64,000 bases of DNA, taken from positions 1 through 64,000 of the forward strand of contig JAYMSP010000022.1 in assembly GCA_036897095.1 (NCBI GenBank), given 5' to 3'. The notes below the pieces were generated by a model. That model was not told the DNA's origin and searched no databases. It was given only the letters and a program-made list of their open reading frames with translations. This document shows positions 11,203-23,029 of the stretch, piece by piece. Position 1 is the first letter of the stretch. Each line of letters opens with the position of its first letter. The position numbers and the translations under genes were made by a program. Source of the DNA: Plantago elongata (Eukaryota > Streptophyta > Magnoliopsida > Lamiales > Plantaginaceae).

Positions 11203-11762
11203 TAAATCACTCGATATCTCAATATTTTCTCCTATGATATATAACTATATGCAAACTATTGGAATTTCTTGTGAAAAGAGATTTTGGATTTTACACTTTT
11301 ATGTCATCATCATTATATTGCTGAAAGCCTGAAACAACTTGAAGAGGTCTGCTTGGACTAGTGGATTCCAACATTTTGCATCATTTATACTGATTACCAA
11401 CTAACCATCCTACTTAAATCATTCTTAATTGTCCAATTACTGTTATTCAATATCCATAATATCAGATTATTTATTATATATGATGTGTGTGTGTATATAT
11501 ATGTACATGCTGCATCTGCACACATACTACTACACTCCAGTTCCACTATCTCTGAATAAACCATTCAGTTTCCTCAGCACTTCTACTATATCATCATTTA
11601 ATCCCAGAAACTGAACTTCATCATTTTCTATAATTAACTCAGGGTGCTATAAGGAAAAAAGAATAAAATTTTGGTGATTCCATATATACTTCTCTTAACT
11701 TTCAAGCTTCAAACATAAATTCTGAAGAACTTTCTGCAACTTGTGTTGTCAAATTTGAGCTA

Positions 11763-14352
11763 ATGGAAGAAAAAGGTCCGGACTTTCTCACCCACAAACT
11801 CCCTTCCTACTCTCAGGTACTTTCTTGAACTTCAACAAAATCCATGCTTGATAACACTTTTTATTACATAAATAGTCTTCAAACCTGTCTTCATGTGTAT
11901 CTGTTTATGTTCTTTTATTTTCCAGAACAGCACATGTATACAAACTGAATGTTTGGTTATGTGTTTGAATTGAGTTATCTCAATTCCGGTTGCGTTGTTT
12001 TACATAACCTAAATAAAATCTTCGAAAGTACTATATAAAAATACATAGTAGAAGTATATCAAATGTCTATGCACTTGTAAAAGTTTAAGGTTTTGTAGAT
12101 AGATGTGACACAGATAAGTGACCACCCTAGAGTATGGGCCATTTTCATTTTTTGACATGTGTTTACCTTATGTTCACTGAAAATAATTGTTCAAGATAAA
12201 CTAAAACATACTTGAAAAAAAAAAAGAAAGAATAGATATGAAATGAATACTGTACTCATTTGTCCAAAAGAGGATGCAATGTTCTTGTTAAAGTTGCAAT
12301 CTTTATTGATGCGTTGTTTTCTTGAAAAGGTGGTGGAGGAAATGAAGGAGCTGTGGTCAATGGCACTACCTATTACAGCAATGAACTTCTTAGTATATGT
12401 CAGGGCAGTAGTTTCAGTCCTATTCTTGGGCAGACTTGGAAGTTTAGAGTTAGCAGGTGGTGCACTATCCATTGGTTTCACTAACATAACAGGGTACTCT
12501 GTTTTAGTAGGCTTAGCATCTGGCCTTGAGCCAGTTTGCAGTCAAGCTTATGGTAGCAAGAATTGGGACCTTCTTTCGATCTCGTTACGCCGCATGATCT
12601 TCATACTTTTCCTGGCAATCATCCCAATAAGTGTTCTTTGGATCAATCTTGAAGCTATAATGCTTTTCCTAGGTCAAGATAAGGATATTACGTCGATGGC
12701 TGCAACATATTGCCTTTATTCGCTCCCGGACTTGTTAACAAACACTTTATTACAGCCTTTGAGGGTGTATTTGCGTTCGCAAGGTGTGACTAAGCCGCAA
12801 ATGTGGTGCACGTTTGTGGCGGTAATGTTCCATGTTCCAATGAATTATATTGCCGTTGTGGTTATGGGGTTGGGCGTGCGTGGGGTGGCTATGGCTTCGG
12901 TTTTGACTAATTTTCATATGATGGTCTTGTTGATGGGGTATGTGTCTTTGTATGGGAGGTGGGAATGGAAATGGAAGGTTGGTGGTGGAAATAGTGGAGG
13001 GGTGTTTGATGGGATTGGGCCGCTTCTTAAGCTGGCTATACCGAGCTGTGCTGGGATATGTTTGGAGTGGTGGTGGTACGAGATTGTGACAGTGTTGGCA
13101 GGTTACTTGCCAGATCCCAAGCTTGCGGTGGCTGCCACCGGGATATTGATTCAGACGACTAGCCTTATGTACACTGTTCCAATGGCCTTGGCAGGTTGTG
13201 TTTCCGCAAGGGTAAGTTTTTAGTACAGAAATTAGCTGCATTAATGCTTGCTTGTCGTAATTGTATTTAAGCAAGCGGAAGTATTTTATCCTGCCACTCT
13301 CTAGCTCCGTATCTAAACAAGTTTGTCCGATTACCATGAAATGCAATCACACGTGTTGCATACCCAATCGTTGTAGAGGCCGTGCACCAATTTGTTGATG
13401 TAATCAGTTTGTGCATGCCTTTGACATGAATTTGTTGCTTTAGTAGGTGGTTTGATCATGTATGCTGACTATTTCGCATACTTTGAACCAACAAGTTCTG
13501 CACCTTGTTATGTTTTTGACATGTTCAATTGAGTTCTTGATTTGCTAGTTGTTTGCATCATTCATATAGACCTGGTTTAGGTGAATTTGCCTCATCAACA
13601 TGTACAAACGTATCAATGACTTTTACTTCAGTAATGCTTTTTCTTTATTTGGTTGGCTTTTATAAAGAATCATGCTTTTTGTGCCTCATGTAGTTTTGTG
13701 TAAGGCCCTTGTTTATTGTTTTTCCCAAAGTAGAGTAAACTTGTGGCTTCTACTGATCAAGTATATGTTCTTTAACATATTCTATTTTCAGGTAGGCAAT
13801 GAACTTGGGGCCGGTAAGCCCTACAAAGCCAAATTAGCTTCTGCGGTTGCTTTATCTTGCGCCTTTGCTATAGGGTCAATGAACGTAATTTGGACGATAA
13901 TATTTAGAAAGAAATGGGGTGGACTTTTCACGAAAGACGAAATGCTAATAAATCTCGTAGCATCAGTTTTACCGATCATTGGCTTGTGTGAACTTGGTAA
14001 CTGCCCACAGACCACTGGCTGTGGTGTCCTGCGTGGCACAGCTAGGCCGGCCGTAGGTGCACGTATTAATCTTGGCTCGTTTTACTTTGTGGGAACACCA
14101 GTAGCCGTTAGTTTAGCCTTCTCTAGATCCCTCGGTTTTGGCTTCGCTGGTCTGTGGCTTGGCTTGCTTTCGGCTCAAGTTGCATGTGCAATTTCAATTA
14201 TGTATGTAGTCGTGTGTTACACGAATTGGGAATCGGAAGCTATCAAAGCCTTGAAACTTACTGGCCTTGAGATGAGCAGGAAGTTTAGCAATGATGATGA
14301 GAGCAAAAGGTTCCTGGTATTGGAAGACCAGAAGATTGACAGTGTTGTGTAG
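11763..14352 (+). CDS. MATE/DTX efflux transporter
   Basis: Three exons: 11763-11816, 12330-13211 and 13792-14352, all phase 0, giving 498 residues. Exon 1 encodes only [18 protein letters not shown], the cytosolic N-terminus; exon 2 resumes at [14 protein letters not shown]. Family motifs include [19 protein letters not shown] (TM2), [31 protein letters not shown], and after intron 2 [14 protein letters not shown] and [11 protein letters not shown]. These place it in the plant DTX48-56-like group (relatives of ADP1/BCD1). It should have twelve membrane helices and export an organic cation or metabolite by H+ or Na+ antiport; the substrate cannot be read from sequence. The exon-2 acceptor (CTTGAAAAG) is slightly unusual. 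An alternative start at 12243 inside intron 1 is open in frame but lacks the conserved N-terminus. Confidence 0.9.
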
Positions 14353-16179
14353 GTTTGAGAAATTCGGAGTGTTTGTTCTATGTTTTGAGGCATTGTGCTC
14401 TGTATGAACAAATGCATTTTGGTCCATGCATTTGTAACATCACTTCTGCACCTTCTCAGTGCAAATAGAGCATTTTTCACAGAAATATTCATCATCAAGA
14501 ATGTTTGCATCTGAATGTATAAAGCCCAGGACAATTACATCAATGTTTTTTTCAAAACGACTGCTTCCTACATTAGTTCTATATAAACCACATTTATACC
14601 AACATCACTTTTCTTAACATCACTTTTCTTCTAGATCATGTTTATACTGATATCACTTTACTCCTAGAACACTTTTTAGGTCTATCCTTGATACATGCAC
14701 CTCCTCCGCTGCAGCTCAATTTCACTGCACCACTTTATGCCTCCTAGAACAAGTACAACATTAAGTACATATTTACCACTAAATTTTCAGCTAGATTTTC
14801 AACTCCATGAGTTTATTTTATTAAAAAATTCGTTACGTGAATGCATCTTCTTAAAAAAGCTAACCGGTTTGAGAAATTGATAAATTTAATTTGTTGAAAA
14901 AGAAAAGTTATCAGCTAATTTTATTAAATAGAAATTGACTTCAATACTAAATATTGATCGGTTATAACACCACGTCTACTCATTTTAACTCTATACCAAA
15001 AGTCTGGATATTGTCGAACATCACACGTGTTAGAATTTATCGAGTGTGCACCCAAAGACCTGCTGGTATTTAACACCTTTTAAATCAATTGTCTTCTGCA
15101 TCATATGTTCCAAATGTGCTAACAATATGCTGTTGCGCTCAACTAGATAAAAGAACTGCTAAAAGACTCTTGTTCCTTTCAAATTGAACTCCTTTTGTTG
15201 CAAGATTGAAGCATGAACTTGGCAAAACAAGAAATTGAGAAGAAAAATACAAATAGGAGTACTGAGCAAAGTAAAGACACTAAGCTTTCGAGGGTGCTTA
15301 TCTATGAAGCATCAATGTCCTATAGTACATGAAATGATGAGGTTTGTGGACAAGTGGGATCTGTTGACAAGTGCCTATAGAGAAAGAGGAAAGTAGTGGA
15401 TGGGGATGCTCAGGTCAGCTAGCTCAGCATATGATCTTTACTAATGTTATATGAGTGGGGTCTTAGAATGTGACTAATCATTTTAACCTTATCTTGTGCT
15501 GGGACTGATTGGTATATAAGTTGACTGTACTTTTTCAATTGAAATTGAATTTTTCTTTATAAGATGTTCAATTTGAATAGGGAGATGATCGCTTCAGCAG
15601 TATAATAAACAGAGACTCACATCAAAGTTCACAAGAGGATATAATCTGCAAAAAGCAATGCATACAGCTTGAGTATTACCATTACTCAACAACTTTTGAA
15701 TGTGCATTTTCGACTTAAAATCTTATGATTATTCGAAGAGTTTTGAAAGTGGGTTTTGAGTATGAATTAGAAGAGGTTTGAACATGAGTCTCGATGTTAA
15801 ATGTTATGATTGGTCGAAGAATTTTGAAGTTGAGTAATTTCGAGTTTTGAATTTAAGGAGTGTTGAGTTTTACACGTGAGACAACTCAACTGAAATACAC
15901 GTCACATTGTTTAACAACTAGAGTACATCATGTATCCAAAATATATTCGAAACATCCGTCAATAGACTTATGTACACCATACCACCTGACTGAAACACAT
16001 AGTGCAAAGTTTGTGGGAAGGATGAACTACCTACCATGTTACATATGCAGTTCTTATATATACTTTACATGCAACTGTACATTGAGAAACTGTGTACTAA
16101 TTGGCGTTTGAGTGATCGAAGGAGTGTTTTTTTTGTACTATTATTTCACTGTAAATTGTATCTGCTTTTAAAAGGATTA

Positions 16180-16421
16180 TACTCCGTTGTTTAATAAATA
16201 CTATATCTAATTTTTCTTTAAAGCTTTTTAGGGAGATTTTTTATCGAACTTTGATCGTAAATTATTCGCAAATTACACGTAAAAGTATAAAATAAAATTA
16301 TATTAGTAAAATATACTTAATTTAACTTTATAATATATTTTTTATTATGTAGTTTGAAAGTAATTTATAATTAAAATTTGAAATGAAAATTTCTCTATCA
16401 AACTTTAAAAAGATCGGAGTA
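16180..16421. mobile_element. Stowaway-like (Tc1/mariner) MITE
   Basis: 242 bp beginning TACTCCG and ending CGGAGTA, an inverted repeat that includes a TA dinucleotide at both ends as expected for a TA target duplication. The interior is AT-rich, and CTTTAAAG-like and TATCGAACTTTGAT words near the left end recur inverted near the right end. The match to Stowaway-type ends (CTCCG) is short, so the call is moderate. Non-coding. Confidence 0.55.
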
Positions 16422-18174
16422 AGTATTATGTAATTGATGATTTACATGAACCGGGAATATCATGATAATACAAATTAAATATGGAGTATTCAACTTCTTT
16501 TTAAGGATTCGTTGGCTAAGCCTATAAAACTCCACTAGATCTAGGTGGGTTTGATGTGTCTCAATCAATCAGTCAAAAAGATAAATTACCTCTGCTCCAC
16601 GTCTATTATTTACTTTTGCATTTTATGTGTCTCACTAATTTTTAATTATTAATATCTGATTGAAAAACAATTTGAATCAGTAAATATACATTCAAATAGT
16701 ATGTTTTGTACATAAAACATGACAAAATAAACTATTTGAATGGACATTTTTTAATTCAAATCGATTCTCAATTAGTCTCTTAATTATTACTGTTTACATC
16801 TTTTAACTTGAATTACAATTAATATTAAACTATAAATATAAATTATTCAATTAAATTATACGATAAAACTTTCACTTAAACAAATTTAATCATAATTTAA
16901 TTGAACATTTTAAAAGTTTACAATTTATGTTAAATCACATTCAAATTTAAAAATATTAATTACAAAAACTACAATGAGACATTTAATTTGGAATAAAAGA
17001 GTGAAATTTTATATTCTCCACTAAATATAAGAAAATCCTACGACACAAAAAGTTAGAAAATTACAACACATGTATAAATAGTATTATATTCCTATTTATC
17101 CTCCTTATTTTAAGTGTCAAAAATTAAAGTTTAAAAAGATTCTACATTTTGTATTAAGGTCCTACAAACAACATATAATTTGTATAACCATATCCCCTTA
17201 ACAAGACATTTAAGGGGATGATGACCCAACTAAATACGATATCAGAGCGAGTCTAAGTTGATCTTGAGTGGTGACCAGCCGATGATAATTCTGACTTGCC
17301 CATATATCTTATAATTTCATGAGCAGGGTTGATTAATCGTGACCTACTCGTGATTGAAATGTGTTAAAAAACGCTTTTGAGAAGATATATCTTATAATCA
17401 ACATATAAATTGGGTACACCTCTCATTTTAATATTTAACGTAATGATGATCTAACTTCTCATAAGAGTAATATTATACATTGACACTAACACAGATAAGT
17501 AAGGTAGTGCCTCAATTAATATTATCATGCATGGTTACAATTTCAGTTTAATGTTTGATTAAATATGATTAAGCTAATCTTTTTATAAAGTATGAAGAAA
17601 TTCTACACGATGACAAATGAAGCCGTCAGTAGCAATGAAAGGGCAATGACCTTTAATTATATTATTGAGGAAAATAAAGATGCCAAAGCTGATGTTATTT
17701 GAATGAGATTAAAGAACTGTAATGATAATTTTTAATCCTATATACATGAAGATTGGTAATAAAGTACCATTCGATCAATCGATAAAACGTTTTAACTTCA
17801 ATTAATATATTGAAAGTTTAACTTATATTTTAATCATTTAAATTAAAAAATATACAAAATGAATATATAAAATAATTACATAATTCTATTACATTACACT
17901 CGAATCTATCTGCCCGTATTCATCCACATAATATATGTCTATGTCACCAATAACGAGCACCTTTAACATGGAATATTTTCTATTCTATTTTACGTATAAA
18001 AGAAGATTACGTGTGAAACTTTTTGCGATCCATATGCTGATTTCCCATTTTATTATTGCCATATCCCATGCACGTCAAAAGTATATGTACCTCTGATTAA
18101 ACATATTGTTTGAACAAGGGCCCTTTAAACAATAACATTTCGTAGGACCTAAGTAAAAACCAGATTTAGGCTCG

Positions 18175-18330
18175 GTTATATTAAATTGAACATTACTTTA
18201 AATCAATTCAATTTAATTTCGTTCAGTTCAATCCCACTTCATACAGTTTACTTCAGTCAGTTCAGCTCTGCTTAATTATAATTTATACTACAGTTCAACT
18301 CAGTTCAGTTCAGTTGATGAGAATAGAGTT
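18175..18330. repeat. CAGTTCAGTTCAG-rich dispersed repeat
   Basis: Dense overlapping CAGTTCA, CAGTTTA and GTTCAAT words with a central TTAATTATAATTTATA, the reverse complement of the core of the element at 10821-10956. Its ends are not as clear as in that copy, so this is probably an older or truncated family member. Confidence 0.5.
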
Positions 18331-18834
18331 TTATTCATGTTTTATTACTCCTATTAAGGACTTCACAATCAATTAAATAAAATGAAAATAATTATTAAAA
18401 ATTCATAAGTAAAAATAAAATGTGATGTAATTATTGGTAAGAAAAAAATATGTAATATAATTTCATCTCAATTAAAAACTCGAACATCATAAAGTTGTGC
18501 AATCTAAATTGTTTCTTGAGTTGCCAGTGTGTCTTTTCTATTACAGAGGCTCTGGCCCTGCTGCGCCTTCTTGGGCCGTTCTTGGGCTTAATTACCATAT
18601 AGACAGAGCCCAAAAGTGTTTGGACAGCTTGAATGTTTGACGAGCCTAAGATACAGTTTATACTTGACCAACATTTTCCCTGTCCGTGGATCCAACCCAA
18701 TTAATTATCCAACTGAGTTAAATTGGGCTAAACAGATATGTAACATGAGCTAGTATTGCTTATAAATTTACTGGGTTGGATAAAAGCCCATCACTATTTC
18801 CCCCCTCTTTCGAAGCTACTCTGCAAAACATTTG

Positions 18835-19060
18835 GGGGCTGATTGTCCATTTGGATGCTACTCCAAGATTTTACGTTTGGCGTAGCACTAAAATGCCAAA
18901 AACTCAAATGCTTCTACAGTTCCAATCATTTTGCAACAACCTATAATACACTATCCAATTACAATTATATACCAAATACAATTTTAACAATCCCACTAAA
19001 ATATCGGTCACTATTCAGACATTTAAATCGGGATATTTAAATCGCACGCCAATCAGCCCG
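18835..19060. mobile_element. Tourist-like MITE, copy B (inverted relative to copy A)
   Basis: 226 bp, the reverse-complement relative of the element at 10973-11202. Left end GGGGCTGATTGTCC; right end reverse-complements to CGGGCTGATTGGCG. It is flanked by TTG on both sides (18832-18834 and 19061-19063), a possible variant of the TAA target site. Frames across it (for example 18843-19040) are spurious. Confidence 0.8.
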
Positions 19061-19647
19061 TTGATGTTTAAAGAAATTCTATGTGATACTCTTCATATAC
19101 GTTTGGGCTTTATTCATGGACTACAATGGCATTCTAGTTGAATACAAAAAATTTACTTTTGAACAACGTAGCTTTAAGCACTTGCACTTACTATGTGATT
19201 ATACTTTATTCGCGTTATCTCAAGAATTTATTTGATGTACAATCGAAGACTAGCAACTGTACGAGTATTAAACCACTTTAAGAAAATGTGCAGATCAAGG
19301 GAATTTAGAGAAGCAATATTGTAATATTTCTAATGATTAGTGGAAATGGTGCTCATAGTCAATCCATATGCAAATTTCTAATGATTTGATGAAGATCGGA
19401 TGACGACGAATACATAAATAATAATGATTTTAGTGTTTGGTAAACGATGTTAGTCAATTAGCAATTGGAGACTTGACGTGGAAATCTAGTGTTTACATGT
19501 GTGACACTCATTAACTTGAGCCTTTCTATTTCCTTCTTACAAACTTTTCCCATCTATAATTATAATAATTTGCGAAGCTAATCCAGAAGAGCCACACGAA
19601 ATGAGCTTTTTTGACAAAAGGGGAATTGAACTAAGTTAGAAAATTAA

Positions 19648-19782
19648 GGGACTGATTTGCATAAAATTTAAATGATCTTTTTCACTTGAAATAAAACTTT
19701 TTAAGTATAAAATGTTCAATTGACAAACAACTAGTCACAGAATCATAATCATCCGGGACATTTTATCCAAACAGACATTCCC
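19648..19782. mobile_element. Tourist-like MITE
   Basis: 135 bp flanked by TAA on both sides (19645-19647 and 19783-19785). Left end GGGACTGATTTGCATAAAAT; right end reverse-complements to GGGAATGTCTGTTTGGATAA. Same superfamily features as the other TAA-flanked elements in this window, but a different sequence subfamily. Confidence 0.7.
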
Positions 19783-20347
19783 TAATCCCTATAATGTCGC
19801 TAAATCTTCTTTTTCTATGGTCGGTACTCGGATTGGTTTAATCTTAAACTAATTCAAATGGACCCACCCAAAACTTCAGCCCAACAATGTTTTCACTATT
19901 ATTGAGAGGACTTTTACAGCCGGTCAAATATTTCATCATCACTGATAATAAAAATACAATCAAATATTCACAATATCATTTATAAATTATCCATTAATTA
20001 TAGAAGAACGAATAATGTATGGCCGTATAATAGTCAAGAATAAATATTAGTAAATCGAGTAGGAACTAGAAAGAGTTTTTACCCCATAGTGTTTGATTCT
20101 TGAAAGTATCTCTGATGTTTTATGAATTATGATATTATTTAACTTCACGAGTAGAGCAAAACTTCCATTTCAATATAGTGATCATAGTTCTTGTTTATAG
20201 TGATCATTAATAGTCACTATGCGTGTTGCAATACTAGAGATCAGTGCTTCCCTGATTTGTCAATTAAATATCCGTGTGATTGATATTTTACATGTCCGAT
20301 TCGGAATATCAAAGATTATGCCGAGGTGATTCCTTACCGGCTTTGCA

Positions 20348-20430
20348 TTTTTTTTTAAAACAGCTAAATGATGACTCGAACCCCTAATATATTGGTTAGA
20401 ATTGAAACGCCTTGCCAACGGAGCTAATCT
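20348..20430 (-). mobile_element. tRNA-derived SINE-like relic
   Basis: On the minus strand the sequence reads TTAGCTCCGTTGGCAAGG (an RNA polymerase III A box, 20410-20428), then about 28 bases later GGTTCGAGTC (B box, 20373-20382), and ends in a run of nine A (20348-20356). A tRNA-like head followed by a short body and an A tail is SINE architecture. The acceptor arms do not pair, so it is not a functional tRNA gene. Confidence 0.55.
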
Positions 20431-22604
20431 TCGTTGTCCTTATAGATTCTGTAAATACAAATTGAATTAACGAGTATTTTTTTTATTTTTTTAGAAACGA
20501 TTAACGAGTTAGTATTAACTCAACCCAATCCTTATTGCTTGTATTGCAGCCGTTTTTATTCGTTTTACCAAAATAAATCTAAACCCGCCTTTAAAGAATT
20601 TCCGCTCATGGTCTCTCAAGTCCAAGCACCATCTGTGTTCAGGCAGATTGTCCCGGGTTCCAGAGGCTTCAAGGTGCAATTAAGAGTCTTGAGTCTTTAT
20701 TGAGTTCTCTGAATTCATTAGTTTATCATATCCAAGTGCCTCATAGTTCATACTGCACAATTAATATACCTACATCAGTCTCTATTCTTTTACCATTCAA
20801 TATAGAATTTCACATACAAAATATATTCCATTTTAACATTGCAAGTGCTTGTATCAATTGAACTCTAGGGTCTAAAATCTAAGGATCTATTAAGATAGAA
20901 TTTGAGTGTTTTTTTTTAATTTAAATTAATTTTTTTTACGAAATATTCGATTTGAATAGGTAGATGTCCGCTCCAACAACATGACAAACAGGTTCTAATA
21001 CAACATGTAAATAATTCAAACCCGTGTATAACTTTATTGACAAAATGAATAACAGAGATCCAAACAAACAAAATAGCAGCAATATTTTCTTCATGAACAC
21101 CACCTTTTTGCTCAGAAAGTAAACAGTACAACTACTTCACATTATCACATACATATCTTGTCTTGATTAATTGATTAAAATGGCGTGGGAATGTTACATT
21201 TGTAGGAGTCAACGGACAAGGGCTTGTTGTTCTCTAGCAATCGTTCATGTCCGTTTCTGTTTGTCAAGAATCTTTGTTTTCGTTTTTATGTGGACATTAT
21301 TTATGGGTCTTTTTGTCATGTACTTTGCAAGATGTTGAAGACTTGTTTCAACTTTCTAGTGGAAAAATCAGCTATGAATGAAGCTGATGAGTTTGGAAAT
21401 GGACCTGCGTTGGACTAGTAGTAGTAGTACTTCTGTAACTTTCACTTGTAGGTTCCTGCAACTGGTCTTTCGTCCACACCTTGTCATAACTATGTATGAT
21501 CGATCATTAATGAGTTGTATAGAAATGGACTACTTTCAACAATAGTAGTAATTACTATTCATTGATTTGGAACAGGTTTTTGAAATGCTCAAGCTGACAA
21601 TATTGGATAATGTTTTCTCTGCTCCAAACTAAATCCTAATGAGAAACTCTTTGATTCAGAAAGTATCGATAGTTTTACATAAAAGAAAAATTCAACCGTA
21701 CAATTAATATATAAGAATATATAATTTATGTATATATAAAAATGTATAATTTATATATAACGCTGTATAATTAATATGTAATATTGCAAAACTCTCAATA
21801 CTCTCACAAGAACTTAAATTTCACGAGTTTTTATAAATCCTAAATACCTTCTCATTTTACACGTGAAAAAAGAAATCATCTTCACTTTGATCGTATGTTG
21901 CAGACTAGATCATGATGATTAAGAGCTAGTCATCAAGTCTTATAAGACACATACACTTCACAAGTCAAGATGGAGTTAATTTATCATATTCTGATTTAAT
22001 TATATTTAAAATTGAACGTATAATCTATTAAAAGATGTACATAAAATTAATAAATTACATAATTAATATGTATCAAACTCTTTTAAGTTATTAAAAATGT
22101 CATATAAGTATTTCAACCGTTACTTTTTTTACGGTTGATGAGGTAACTCACATTTCCGTTACATTTTCTTATTCTAAACTAATATAAAATAAGGAAAAAT
22201 CAAATTATTAACTTGAGTTGACATATATACCACACCAACCCACTAATTGTTCAAGGTATGGAGGGAATAAAAACAAGCGGCCGATTAGAGATATAGATCA
22301 GTTCAGATCATATATTATCACATCAACATTGAATTAATGATTAAATTGGCTGCGGATATATATATCCTATTGATCGGGTATATATTGCGCACTTGCACAA
22401 TTGGCACGAAACATCCATGTATCAACTCAGGTCTCCTCAATTTAATTTGTTATATACAACTACTCATTGCAGAATCTTGTAGTTAGTTATTGGGTTCGGT
22501 GCTTTACTACTTTTAGAAAAATCAAACGTGTGTCATACTGCCATTTATCCATTTTTAACATCGCTTTGATACCATCCGCTTTACTAGGGTCCGGTGTAAA
22601 TCAT

Positions 22605-22833
22605 GTGAAAGACGATCTTTAAAATTTTTATTAAGAGACGGACATATATTTTTAAGAAAATTATCAGTTTTATAATCAAAATAATTATATTCTCAACATT
22701 AGATAATTTATCTTGTTGCAATATCAAAAAACTCTAATGTTGATAATAAGTATTTTAATTAATAATATTGATGATTTTCTTGAGAATATAGGTTCGTCTT
22801 TAGATAAAATATTTAGAGACCGTCTTAGAACAC
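22605..22833. mobile_element. MITE with long AAGACG terminal inverted repeats
   Basis: Imperfect inverted repeats of about 45 bp start AAGACGATCTTTAAAA on the left (from 22609) and, reverse-complemented, AAGACGGTCTCTAAAT on the right. Matching continues through a TTTTAT block and AGACGRACMTATATT. The interior is AT-rich and non-coding. AAGACGGTCT ends are familiar to me from Caryophyllales intergenic DNA, but this could not be checked here. The superfamily is undetermined. Confidence 0.7.
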
Positions 22834-22955
22834 TTATCACAAAAATAGAACTACTCAGACCCGGTCCATAAATCATTGATGGCATTTGCCGGTGAGAATT
22901 GGCAACTGCACGAGGCTATTTCAAATAGACGAATTGCTAATAGGTTAGCACAACA

Positions 22956-23028
22956 GCGCCCATGGCCTAATGGATAAGGCGCTTGACTTCTAATCAAGCG
23001 ATTGTGGGTTCGAGTCCCACTGGGCGTG
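22956..23028 (+). tRNA. tRNA-Arg (anticodon UCU)
   Basis: 73 bases fold into a complete cloverleaf. The acceptor stem GCGCCCA pairs with TGGGCGT (one G-T pair), the D stem GCCT pairs with AGGC, and the anticodon stem CTTGA pairs with TCAAG around loop CTTCTAA. The T stem GTGGG pairs with CCCAC around TTCGAGT, and the discriminator is G. The anticodon TCT reads AGA. No intron. Upstream CAACA motifs lie at 22951-22955, and a T-rich run at 23036 onward can serve as the Pol III terminator. It is the only RNA gene recognised in the window. Confidence 0.93.
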
Positions 23029-23029
23029 T

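Larger units (their letters stand above)
10140..11762. other. Intergenic region with two MITEs, upstream of the MATE gene
   Basis: No gene seen. It holds the 13-bp-TIR element at 10821-10956 and the Tourist-like MITE at 10973-11202, only 16 bases apart. The last 500 bases before the ATG at 11763 presumably hold the MATE promoter, but no clear TATA box was chosen. Confidence 0.55.
14360..22950. other. Gene-poor intergenic region with several small transposons
   Basis: No protein gene recognised over about 8.6 kb. Contents: a weakly repetitive block at about 14740-14860 related to 51550-51640, a Stowaway-like MITE (16180-16421), a CAGTTCAG-rich repeat (18175-18330) and Tourist-like MITEs at 18835-19060 and 19648-19782. 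Also present are a SINE-like relic (20348-20430) and a TIR element at about 22605-22833. A shared repeat of about 80 bases (core TTTGAATAGGTAGATG and CGCTCCAACAA) recurs at about 15560-15620 and 20945-21000. Confidence 0.55.

Noticed and set aside
12243-12329. Alternative MATE start at 12243
   Set aside because: The spliced model from 11763 gives a family-like N-terminus and exact phase; the 12243 extension looks intronic.
20608-20703. 31-codon frame starting MVSQVQAPSVFRQIVPGSRG
   Set aside because: Protein-like at first sight, but short, isolated and without splice partners or a known family.
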